Shown: one piece after another, positions 41,966 to 48,944 of the stretch
How positions within the stretch are numbered: the first letter of the stretch is position 1
Layout of the letters: every line of letters starts with the position of its first letter
Source: JBDHTQ01 sp039808765
GTDB taxonomy: Bacteria > Pseudomonadota > Alphaproteobacteria > UBA2400
Length of the DNA: 49,951 nt
NCBI GenBank assembly: GCA_039808765.1
Contig: JBDHTQ010000011.1
Location: forward strand, 1 to 49,951
Reading direction: 5' to 3'
The notes under the pieces: model-generated
Told to the model about the DNA's origin: nothing
Seen by the model: only the letters and a program-made list of their open reading frames with translations
Database searches by the model: none
Made by a program: the position numbers and the translations under genes

Positions 41966-44025
41966 TAAGCCACCACCTTTCCAATAATGCGCCATGACTG
42001 CCGCCGCCGTTTGTCCCGGATGGTGACAGGCTGGGGCGTTTCCTGCACATGGCCTGTTTCAATGAGTATTTCAAGCATCCGCCGAGCGGTGGCATTGTCC
42101 CGCACGAAGTTGGGGCCGCTGCGGATCAGGTCTGACAGCGCAATATGCGTTTCCTGCCATGACTCATGCAGCCAATGGCGGACTCTTTCAGCCTTGGCAA
42201 TGTCGGCATTGACTGCTGCCTTGCCGAACAAGCGCAATGCTTCCTGAAGATAAAACCCCACCAACTCGCAGGCATTTTCCAACGTGTTTGCAGATATTTC
42301 TGTAACCTTGGGATTTTCAACCAGTGTCAGCACCCCGGCAATGCGAGCAGCATGTTCTGCCGCTTTGCAAGCCAGTCCGCGCACTGGGTCAAGGTTTTTG
42401 CCGTCGCCAATCTGCCTTTCGATATGGTCGGCAAACTGTATCCAAAGCTGTGTTGCATCCCGTGTGAAGGTAAGAACGGGTGGAGCCAGCTCATTCCTCT
42501 TACCCTCTGCCAACGGCAGGGGAGCATCCAGCAAGGCGGTAAGGGCTGCGTTATAGGTATCTAGCGCGGGCTGGCTTTCCGGCTTGACCTTGCGCCCCAC
42601 TTCATACCGTGTGCCTGCTGTGCTGTCAGGGGCGGCCAGAAGTAGGCGCGAAAGCAAGCCTTGATCGGCCAGATCATCTGCACCGAGAAAGCCATCAGCC
42701 ACGCCCGGCTGCATCATTAAATGTGCCGAGACGCGACGGCCAACCATAATTGAAACGCCATCTAGCGCCCTCACCCGATCAAAGGGCGCGCCATCCCAGA
42801 GGTTTGACATGGCTGCCGCCGTCTTAAGGCGGTTTTCCTTGCTCATGCCATAGCCGCCGACAAAGGTTCCACCTTCTGCCGAGAATATCCCCAAAGAGGG
42901 CCATGCATTGAGCAGCATCTTGCCCAGCCCCTCAATCGTGGGGTCAGTGCATGTCAGCATTGGCTGCAACGGTGGCAGGGGTGGATCACCCAGCGCCCGC
43001 AGGTTGGCCTCAATAGCTGTCCGGGAATCCTTTCCTTTCTCACCCTGTTTGGCTTTCTTGGCGGCAACTTCATGGGCTTGCGCTTTTATTGCGTAATCCT
43101 TCATCTGTTCGGCGTATCGCTCCCGCAAAGCACCCTCCTGCATCCGCACAGAGGTAAGGGCCAGATTATCCACCGTGCTTTTGCGTTCTCCCGTTGCCGC
43201 AACAGTTACAAACATACCCGACAATGGCCGTCCCTTGCCGCCACCGCGAGGCAACTGCACATCAGCCAACCCTTGTGTAGCTAAGGTTGCCGCAGCCAGA
43301 ACAGATTGCCCGCACATGGAAAGCGGCGCTTGTGTAATGTCCTGAATAGCAGTTGCCGCTGCGCCCAGCACATTGCCCAGCGCATCTACTGGGAACGCGG
43401 TGGCCGGCTCAACCTTGCGGACAAGCGGTGCGGGGCCATCATCATCCGGGACACACACATACGACTGTGCGTCCATCAGCATTTGCCGGAGTGTATCTAG
43501 TGTCACGCCTTCCGGCAACGGGTCAGCCAAGTCCCAGCCGTCTGGCCAATCTGTCGGCACGTCCACAATCCGGACAGAGGCAATGCCCGCCGCCTTGCAA
43601 TGCCGTGCAACGTCGGCAGCATACTTGCGCCCCGGTTCGTCTGCATCAGGCCATATGGTTACGTTTCGCCCTGCCAGCGGTGTCCAGTCCGTCTTTCCGG
43701 CAGCGTTTGCTCCGCCGCTCGACGTGGTAGCTACGCTGTCGGGAAACAGCCTTTGTGCTGCGTCTGCCGCCTTTTCGCCTTCCGTTACGATCACGGGCGC
43801 GGTGGGGTTTGCGGCCAGCCTGTTCAATCTGTAAGGCGGGCGCGGTTCGGGTAGCGCTTTCCACTGCCAGCCGCCTTTGCCATCAGGAATGCAGGGCAGC
43901 ACCTGCTTGCCTTGCGGTGTATCAAAACGAACAGATGCCATAGAAATATTCCCAGCAGGATCACAATAGAGCCAATACGCAGAAGAAGTGCCCAGCCTAT
44001 GCGGTGGAGGGGTGAAATCAGCCAT
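41965..44025 (-). CDS. TOPRIM/DUF3987 replication protein of the element
   Basis: The product is 686 residues. The N-terminal TOPRIM-type primase part shows PVIVTEGEKAADAAQRLF and VTIWPDADEPGRKYA (about residues 75-140), the acidic metal-binding motifs. The C-terminal two thirds match DUF3987: FVTVAATGERKSTVDNLAL is a P-loop-like segment, then GIFSAEGGTFVGGYGM, RVSAHLMMQPGVADGFLG and DHIERQIGDGKNLDPVRGLA. The last 60 residues look like a winged helix. Such proteins start replication of satellite-like elements. It overlaps the upstream gene by 8 bp. Confidence 0.8.
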   Translation of the reverse strand: MADFTPPPHRLGTSSAYWLYCDPAGNISMASVRFDTPQGKQVLPCIPDGKGGWQWKALPEPRPPYRLNRLAANPTAPVIVTEGEKAADAAQRLFPDSVATTSSGGANAAGKTDWTPLAGRNVTIWPDADEPGRKYAADVARHCKAAGIASVRIVDVPTDWPDGWDLADPLPEGVTLDTLRQMLMDAQSYVCVPDDDGPAPLVRKVEPATAFPVDALGNVLGAAATAIQDITQAPLSMCGQSVLAAATLATQGLADVQLPRGGGKGRPLSGMFVTVAATGERKSTVDNLALTSVRMQEGALRERYAEQMKDYAIKAQAHEVAAKKAKQGEKGKDSRTAIEANLRALGDPPLPPLQPMLTCTDPTIEGLGKMLLNAWPSLGIFSAEGGTFVGGYGMSKENRLKTAAAMSNLWDGAPFDRVRALDGVSIMVGRRVSAHLMMQPGVADGFLGADDLADQGLLSRLLLAAPDSTAGTRYEVGRKVKPESQPALDTYNAALTALLDAPLPLAEGKRNELAPPVLTFTRDATQLWIQFADHIERQIGDGKNLDPVRGLACKAAEHAARIAGVLTLVENPKVTEISANTLENACELVGFYLQEALRLFGKAAVNADIAKAERVRHWLHESWQETHIALSDLIRSGPNFVRDNATARRMLEILIETGHVQETPQPVTIRDKRRRQSWRIIGKVVA

Positions 44026-44395
44026 GCTGCATTCCCAATTCTATCGCCAGCTTTCGGGCTGCTTCTACTTGGGACAGGCCGTGCAGGTAAGCGCAGAGGG
44101 ACACAGCATCGCCGCCCCGTGCATCAGAGGTAGCAAAGTCCGCCCAGCGTCCCGTCTGCAGGTTAACGCTAAAGCTACCTGCATGATGGTCTGCACGGCG
44201 CGGATTCTTGGCCGTCCACTCGCCAGCGCAGCGCTTGCCATCCGGCAGCCATGTCGCCAGCAGGTCAGGCAAAGCAGCCAGAGCCGCTGCTTTGATATCT
44301 TGAAAATTCACTGAATTTCGGCTATAAAATGCCTGTCCAAAACATTTCAAAGCCGTTGTCCCTGTCCCCACAGCGCGGCGGTTTTTGCTGCTCAT
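44018..44395 (-). CDS. Primase-associated protein (CHC2-zinc-finger-like, without the cysteines)
   Basis: The product is 125 residues from the ATG at 44395, which overlaps the AlpA stop (ATGA) with GGAGGTG 7 nt upstream. The segment GSFSVNLQTGRWADFATSDA, then GGDAVSLCAYL and LSQVEAARKLAIEL, is the usual layout of the short protein found before TOPRIM primases in integrative elements. The zinc cysteines of true CHC2 domains are missing. It probably acts with the following TOPRIM/DUF3987 protein as a split primase. Confidence 0.7.
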   Translation of the reverse strand: MSSKNRRAVGTGTTALKCFGQAFYSRNSVNFQDIKAAALAALPDLLATWLPDGKRCAGEWTAKNPRRADHHAGSFSVNLQTGRWADFATSDARGGDAVSLCAYLHGLSQVEAARKLAIELGMQHG

Positions 44396-44613
44396 TTTGC
44401 AGCACCTCCCGTCATCGCGTTGCGGGCTGCCAGCTTGGCTGTAACCCAATCAACAATTTCCGCTTCAACCCACCCTCGGCTATTCGGGCCAAGCTCAACA
44501 GGGCGCGGAAATTCGCCTGCTGCAATTTTTGCATAAATGGTGGAGCGTGACAGGCGCAGCCGGGACATTACGTCCGGCAGGCGCAGGATTTTGACATTCA
44601 TTTGGTTTTCCAT
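44392..44613 (-). CDS. AlpA-family excisionase/regulator
   Basis: The product is 73 residues from the ATG at 44613, with GGAG 9 nt upstream; the longer frame is unlikely. It is a MerR-like winged helix of AlpA type: ILRLPDVMSRLRLSRSTIYAK, then GEFPRPVELGPNSRGWVEAE and VDWVTAKLAARN. AlpA proteins control integrase expression and excision in P4-like elements. It is the first gene of the leftward coupled operon. Confidence 0.9.
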   Translation of the reverse strand: MENQMNVKILRLPDVMSRLRLSRSTIYAKIAAGEFPRPVELGPNSRGWVEAEIVDWVTAKLAARNAMTGGAAK

Positions 44614-44729
44614 TTTACTGGCTCCTCTCGGATGTAGGCCACACCATTGCGGCCCCCAGCAATTCAATTACGCAGGTTCTTCAGCGTTTGCAAAAGGTAT
44701 TAAGCGTTTTCAAAAGGTATTACCGGGGA

Positions 44730-45428
44730 TTACTCCACCTCGCGGTGGGGGAGTTCCCCCCTATTTCTCCATTTTTTCTTTGCTGCATTTATGATTTTCA
44801 GAATCTCTCCATTAGCATTTGGCAGGTTAGGGCGAATATCTTCTGGGAGTTTTTCAATAACAGAACGGATAAAACGTTCACGGAATTGCTTCTTGCCGCC
44901 AGCATCCAACAAAATTTTCTCTAAGCTAGTAAGCAGAATGTCCCTTTGCCCATCCCCACTTTGTCCGCCCTTATCTGTGGCGATTTTATGGTCTATATCG
45001 GAAATGGCTTTCTCACACGCCAGAAAGAAATTGCGCAGCCACTCTCCAATCTCTGTCCCAAACCCTGCACCATTCCATAAATACGCTTTTTCATCATCAA
45101 ACAGAAATTCCTCCAGCCGCTCCATGGCTGCGTGTGGCGCAGGATCATGGCTAACGGTTGAATAATACAGTGTCTGCGCACACTTTATCCATTCGTCCAG
45201 TTGTGCGCGGACAGCCTGTCGGGTGGGCTTATTTTGTATGGCTTTTGTGAATGATATGTAGTTCCCCAAACGGAAATTTATGAGCAAACGCTGTTCTTCG
45301 TTAGCCAGAACTACGCCGCCTGCAACCCCAATATTGTCAAAATCATTGTCTGATAATTCAAAAGGGGTCATTGCTTGCCCACACAAAACAGCCCCAATAT
45401 CTTTACGCAGGTTTTTGCTTTTCTTCAT
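44730..45428 (-). CDS. Element protein of unknown function next to the integrase
   Basis: The product is 232 residues and not recognised. It is helical, with acidic and aromatic patches (FLFDDEKAYLWNGAGFGTEIGE, DIDHKIATDKGG), and a basic C-terminus (KIINAAKKKWRNRG). Its ATG overlaps the integrase stop (ATGA), so it is translated with the integrase. It may regulate integration or be cargo; there is no nuclease or toxin motif I can see. Confidence 0.65.
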   Translation of the reverse strand: MKKSKNLRKDIGAVLCGQAMTPFELSDNDFDNIGVAGGVVLANEEQRLLINFRLGNYISFTKAIQNKPTRQAVRAQLDEWIKCAQTLYYSTVSHDPAPHAAMERLEEFLFDDEKAYLWNGAGFGTEIGEWLRNFFLACEKAISDIDHKIATDKGGQSGDGQRDILLTSLEKILLDAGGKKQFRERFIRSVIEKLPEDIRPNLPNANGEILKIINAAKKKWRNRGELPHREVE

Positions 45429-46645
45429 ATCTTCCCCTGTTTCCGCATCCCCACTACATTTTGCCCTGCGCTTTCCCGCATACCGTCCAGAATGTCGGCA
45501 TAGTCCTGCATCATCCTCTTGCGCTCCAGCAGGTATTCGGCGCGGTTGTAGGCGCTGCGGATTTTGTCACTGTCTTCATGGGCAAGCTGCCGCTCGATCA
45601 CGTCCGGCTGATAGCCTTTTTCATTCAGGATGGTGGAGGCAAGGGCGCGGAAGCCGTGGCCAGTCATGCGGCCCTGGTATCCCATGCGCCGCAGAGCCAT
45701 GAGCACTGCACCATTGCTGATGTGCTGGGTCTTCCCACGCTGGCTATGAAATATATGGTCTTTGTCGCCTGTTATCGGCTGCAGGTTTTTGAGAATGGCG
45801 ATTGCCTGTCGGCACAACGGCACAATATGCGGGCGCTTCATCTTCATGCGTTCTTTCGGGATATGCCACTCGGCGCGGGCCATGTCGATTTCTTTCCACT
45901 GTGCGCCAATCAGCTCCCCCGTGCGAACAAAGGTTAGGGCCAGCAGGTGCATGGCGGCAGAGGTCAGCACGTCGCCCTTATAACTGTCCATCTTGTGCAA
46001 CAGCGCGGGCAGTTCGGCGGGCGGGATGCAGGGATGGTGTTTTCCAGGGGCCGAAGGCAGAACATCCCGCATATCCGCCGCCGGGTTGTGTTCGCACAGG
46101 CCGCGCTGGGCGGCATAGCGGAAAGTCTGGCTGATAACCTGTTTCATGCGGTGGGCAGTTTCAATTGTGCCGCCTTCGCCCATTCTCTCCACCACCCGCA
46201 CCACGTCCGGGATGGTGATTTCGGTAATGGGGAATGCGCCGATCAGCGGGAAAACGTGCTGTTCCATCCGGGCAAGAGTCTGGGTGGCATATTTCGTGTT
46301 CAGCTTTCTGCTTTTAAGGGCTAGCCATTTGCGGGCTACCGCTTCAAAGGTGTTTTCGCCAGCCGCCGCTTGCCGCAGCTTCTGGGCCTTCTTTTCACGG
46401 GTAGGGTGCTTTCCATCCGATAGCTGGGTGCGGGCCGCATCCCGCCGCTTGCGGGCCTCTTCCAGCCCTATATCCGGCCATCTGCCGAGGGCCAGCATTT
46501 GCGCCTTGCCGTTAAAGCGGTATTTCCAGCGCCACAGCTTGCTGCCGCTTGGTGTCACTTCAATGCACAGCCCGCCGCTGTCGGCCTTGCGGTAAAGGGC
46601 GCTGGCGGGTTTCAGCTTCTGAATGCCAAGGGCGGTTAGGGGCAC
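45425..46645 (-). CDS. int: P4-type tyrosine integrase
   Basis: The product is 406 residues from a GTG at 46645. The DUF4102-type N-terminus (ALGIQKLKPASALYRKADSG, GGLCIEVTPSGSKLWRWKYR, ALGRWPDIGLEEARKRRDAA) precedes a SAM-like core-binding domain and the catalytic domain. The latter has FVRTGELIGAQWKEID (Arg), HGFRALASTILNEKGY (His-x-x-Arg) and LAHEDSDKIRSAYNRAEYL (His and the nucleophilic Tyr). It recombines the element into the tRNA-Ser 3' end. The gene starts 156 bp from the tRNA end, the usual arrangement. Confidence 0.96.
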   Translation of the reverse strand: MPLTALGIQKLKPASALYRKADSGGLCIEVTPSGSKLWRWKYRFNGKAQMLALGRWPDIGLEEARKRRDAARTQLSDGKHPTREKKAQKLRQAAAGENTFEAVARKWLALKSRKLNTKYATQTLARMEQHVFPLIGAFPITEITIPDVVRVVERMGEGGTIETAHRMKQVISQTFRYAAQRGLCEHNPAADMRDVLPSAPGKHHPCIPPAELPALLHKMDSYKGDVLTSAAMHLLALTFVRTGELIGAQWKEIDMARAEWHIPKERMKMKRPHIVPLCRQAIAILKNLQPITGDKDHIFHSQRGKTQHISNGAVLMALRRMGYQGRMTGHGFRALASTILNEKGYQPDVIERQLAHEDSDKIRSAYNRAEYLLERKRMMQDYADILDGMRESAGQNVVGMRKQGKI

Positions 46646-46667
46646 GGTTCGGGCTCTCTCAAATTCC

Positions 46668-46826
46668 TACCCACAACTCTACCCACATATCGGCTGGATT
46701 GCAATAAATGCTTCTGGAAGCCTCAGGACAAGAAATTCCGTTTTATGGCCTGTAACTTCACTGCTTTCTGGATTTTCTTGGATGCCCTCGGAAGAGGTAA
46801 TGGCGGATGGGGTGGGATTCGAACCC
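46668..46826. repeat. Right attachment region: arm-type repeats and tRNA-Ser 3' end
   Basis: Direct repeats TACCCACA at 46668-46675 and 46680-46687 and CTGGATT at 46694-46700 mirror the left-end set in sequence and spacing. The attachment core is the tRNA 3' end from 46801 (TGGCGGATGGGGTGGGATTC). Upstream of it no gene is visible. Confidence 0.65.
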
Positions 46827-46890
46827 ACGGTGGAGTTACCCCCACGCCGGTTTTCAAGACCGGAGCCTTAAACCGCTCGACCACCCATCC
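46801..46890 (-). tRNA. tRNA-Ser (anticodon TGA), CCA encoded
   Basis: The 90-nt type II tRNA has the acceptor stem GGATGGG / CCCATCC, discriminator G and an encoded CCA. The anticodon arm is CCGGT-CTTGAAA-ACCGG with anticodon TGA. A long variable arm (CGTGGGGGTAACTCCACC) and T-loop GTTCGAATC are present. The integrative element abuts its 3' end without disrupting it. Confidence 0.97.
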
Positions 46891-47090
46891 GTTGGCGTTC
46901 TTTTAATGCATTTTTACCCACTTTGAAAAGAGAAATTTTAACTCATATGCAAAAATTGCCTTCTTTTTAGATTTACTCTTTAAAAACTGTCCTTTTTACG
47001 CCAACTTTATACACCCAAAGAACATTGCATTTGTGTGCTTAGTCGACTACAGAAAGAGAAACATACCCACTTTAAGGTTCTAAACCCGAT

Positions 47091-47744
47091 ATGCTTGATT
47101 ATCTTACATTGCTGATCGATTTTATTCTCCACATTGATCAGCACCTCACCGATCTCGCCAATCAATATGGTGTATGGATTTATGGCATTCTCTTCACAAT
47201 TGTCTTCATCGAAACGGGCCTTGTAATCATGCCTTTTTTGCCCGGAGATTCTTTACTTTTTGCTGCGGGCGCACTTGCTGCACTTGGAAAAATGGATTTA
47301 TTCGCTCTTTTTTGTATCTTATGGCTCGCTGCCGTCATCGGCGATTCACTGAATTACTGGGTGGGGCGCACGCTGGGACCGCAAGTCTTTTCATGGCGAA
47401 AAACCCGTTTTTTCAACAAGGATGGGTTTGAAAAAGCACATGCTTTTTTTGAAAAACATGGTGCCAAAGCTCTTATTGCAGCACGCTTTATGCCGATTGT
47501 ACGCACATTTGCCCCTTTTTGCGCAGGTATAAGCAAATTAAGCTGGCCACGATTTATCATGATAAGCCTTCTTGGCGGCTTACTTTGGGTGGGCAGCTTA
47601 ACCACATTGGGTTATTTGCTCGGCACACAAGAAATTGTACGCAAAAATCTGGAATTTGTACTGATTGCAATTATCTTCATCTCTTTTTTGCCCGGTTTTA
47701 TCGCTTTTATCCACGCAAAGCGTTCGCAAAAAACTAAAGTGTAA
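47091..47744 (+). CDS. DedA/SNARE-associated family membrane protein
   Basis: The product is 217 residues with a VTT/DedA domain: FIETGLVIMPFLPGDSLLFAAG, GDSLNYWVGRTLG and the signature ARFMPIVRTFAPFCAGISKL. Several TM helices follow, ending LVLIAIIFISFLPGF-like. DedA proteins are flippase- or transporter-like membrane proteins of envelope homeostasis, some moving lipid carriers. Its stop overlaps the convergent DUF1491 stop by 11 bp. Confidence 0.92.
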   Translation: MLDYLTLLIDFILHIDQHLTDLANQYGVWIYGILFTIVFIETGLVIMPFLPGDSLLFAAGALAALGKMDLFALFCILWLAAVIGDSLNYWVGRTLGPQVFSWRKTRFFNKDGFEKAHAFFEKHGAKALIAARFMPIVRTFAPFCAGISKLSWPRFIMISLLGGLLWVGSLTTLGYLLGTQEIVRKNLEFVLIAIIFISFLPGFIAFIHAKRSQKTKV

Positions 47745-48105
47745 GCGTTTTTCCCGAAAAAGGATGCGTTCCATCCCGACTCTCAAGTTCCACAATCCAC
47801 AAATCAGGATCATTTGAAGCCTGACGCGTAATATACGCATCAATCTCACGCTCAGGTGTATCGGGAGCAAAAACAACGTTTGCCCAACAAAGCAAACCCG
47901 TTTCATCACGCGCCTGCATAAGGACACGAAACTTAGGAATATTCTGGGAAACAATTTTTATCAGTAGCGTGCCGCGCTTGGAATCGCCTTTCTGGACGAT
48001 ATAATAGCTTTGGCCGGACACCGCATGCGTGCGCAACCCCGCTTCAATCCATATGGTTGAGTCAAGACGTTGATCGTCTACGCTAAATTGGTTATGATCA
48101 ATCAT
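47734..48105 (-). CDS. DUF1491 family protein
   Basis: The product is 123 residues. The pattern RLDSTIWIEAGLRTHAVSGQ, YYIVQKGDSKRGTLLIKI, RDETGLLCWANV, EREIDAYITRQASNDPDLWI and VELESRDGTHPF is that of DUF1491, a small alphaproteobacterial family of unknown function. The ATG (48103-48105, reverse) overlaps the start codon of the opposite-strand gene. It is convergent with DedA. Confidence 0.85.
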   Translation of the reverse strand: MIDHNQFSVDDQRLDSTIWIEAGLRTHAVSGQSYYIVQKGDSKRGTLLIKIVSQNIPKFRVLMQARDETGLLCWANVVFAPDTPEREIDAYITRQASNDPDLWIVELESRDGTHPFSGKTLTL

Positions 48106-48529
48106 GACCTCTACTCCCCCACCTTATGCTTGCCGCCTTTTAATCGACGCTCGCGAGTGCCTCGTCAAGTCAGAAATATATCGCGTGGCGGGGCGTTATC
48201 ATCTTCAAGCCATGCTGATCAGTGCTGTAGAAATTGGGGCGCCGTTCGAACCTTGGCTGACAAAGGTTGTGGTAGACGAAGATCACATCCTGTCATTCAT
48301 CAGCTCAGAAGCCCATGAACGCGACATTGTTATAACAGAGAATGTAGAATTAATCGCATTATTAAGAACGAATGGCCGCTGTCACCACTTTCTTAACAAC
48401 AAAGGGCAACGATGGACAGAAAAAGGCCTCGTTCCCCCTTTGTCGGAAAAAAGCAAAGGTAACTTTCGTGCACGCTTCGTTTCCGTTTTAGAAGACGAAG
48501 TGCTGGAGCTTTTGCGAACCACAGCCTAG
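48104..48529 (+). CDS. YaiI/DUF188-type protein, diverged
   Basis: The product is 141 residues. LLIDARECLVKSEIYRVAGR corresponds to the DADACPVKxEIYRVA start of YaiI/YqxD proteins (DUF188, a PIN-like fold). DIVITENVELIALLRTNGRC and NNKGQRWTEKGL match the later conserved parts. The usual DADACP has become DARECL, so one acidic residue of the putative metal site is lost. The start codon ATG shares two bases with that of DUF1491 on the other strand. Function of the family is unclear. Confidence 0.7.
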   Translation: MTSTPPPYACRLLIDARECLVKSEIYRVAGRYHLQAMLISAVEIGAPFEPWLTKVVVDEDHILSFISSEAHERDIVITENVELIALLRTNGRCHHFLNNKGQRWTEKGLVPPLSEKSKGNFRARFVSVLEDEVLELLRTTA

Positions 48530-48540
48530 GCATCTCCTGC

Positions 48541-48918
48541 TTAAGCAGCCTCAAGCAGGCGCCCAACCATCTCAACAATGTCATTCCGGTTAAAGGGTTT
48601 CAAAAGAACCGCATCGGCTTCATCGCGCGCGCGATCAATCGCCTGATCGGCCGTAGCATGGCTACCGCCACCTGACATTGCAATAATGCGCGGACGATTT
48701 GACTGATGCTTGGCATAAGCTATCACTTCACACCCATCAACCTCAGGCATCAGAATATCGGTCACAATAAGATCAAAAACCTGCTCACGGATAAGCTGAA
48801 TAGCAATAGCACCATTTTCGGCCTCTATCACATCATGCCCTAGCGCCCGCAAGACGTGAGCGACTGAGCGTCGCACACCATTCATATCATCAACCAACAA
48901 CACTCGCTTATTAGACAT
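48541..48918 (-). CDS. Single-domain response regulator
   Basis: The product is 125 residues and is a stand-alone CheY-like receiver. The acidic pair is in VLLVDDMNGVRRS, the phosphorylated Asp in DLIVTDILMPEVDG, the Thr/Ser switch in IIAMSGGGSH, and the Lys in VLLKPFNRNDI. It lacks an output domain. It lies 26 bp downstream of a histidine kinase gene on the same strand, so the pair is probably cognate. The stop is within the palindrome CTGCTTAAGCAG (48537-48548). Confidence 0.93.
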   Translation of the reverse strand: MSNKRVLLVDDMNGVRRSVAHVLRALGHDVIEAENGAIAIQLIREQVFDLIVTDILMPEVDGCEVIAYAKHQSNRPRIIAMSGGGSHATADQAIDRARDEADAVLLKPFNRNDIVEMVGRLLEAA

Positions 48919-48944
48919 TTTCCCCTCCGTTGCAATTCATACTG

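Larger units (their letters stand above)
40053..46830. mobile_element. Integrative element in tRNA-Ser(TGA), about 6.8 kb
   Basis: The element lies between a copy of the tRNA-Ser 3' end (40053-40070) and the intact tRNA gene (46801-46890). It has, on the reverse strand, a tyrosine integrase, an unknown ORF, an AlpA-type regulator, a primase-associated protein, a TOPRIM/DUF3987 protein, a small protein gene with an iteron-like array, and a small terminase-like protein. Left-end cargo on the forward strand is a lipoprotein and a frameshifted gene. Base composition is visibly more G+C-rich from about 41.1 to 46.7 kb than in the flanks. The content resembles P4-like satellite elements without a capsid module. 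Confidence 0.85.

Noticed and set aside
43373..43834. Forward-strand 153-residue ORF opposite the DUF3987 gene, with several other forward frames
   Set aside because: These are shadows in G+C-rich DNA of a convincing reverse-strand gene with recognisable motifs.
46623..46871. Forward-strand ORF ending GVGFEPTVELPPRRFSRPEP
   Set aside because: This is the antisense translation of the tRNA-Ser gene, a well-known false ORF type; the tRNA explains the sequence.
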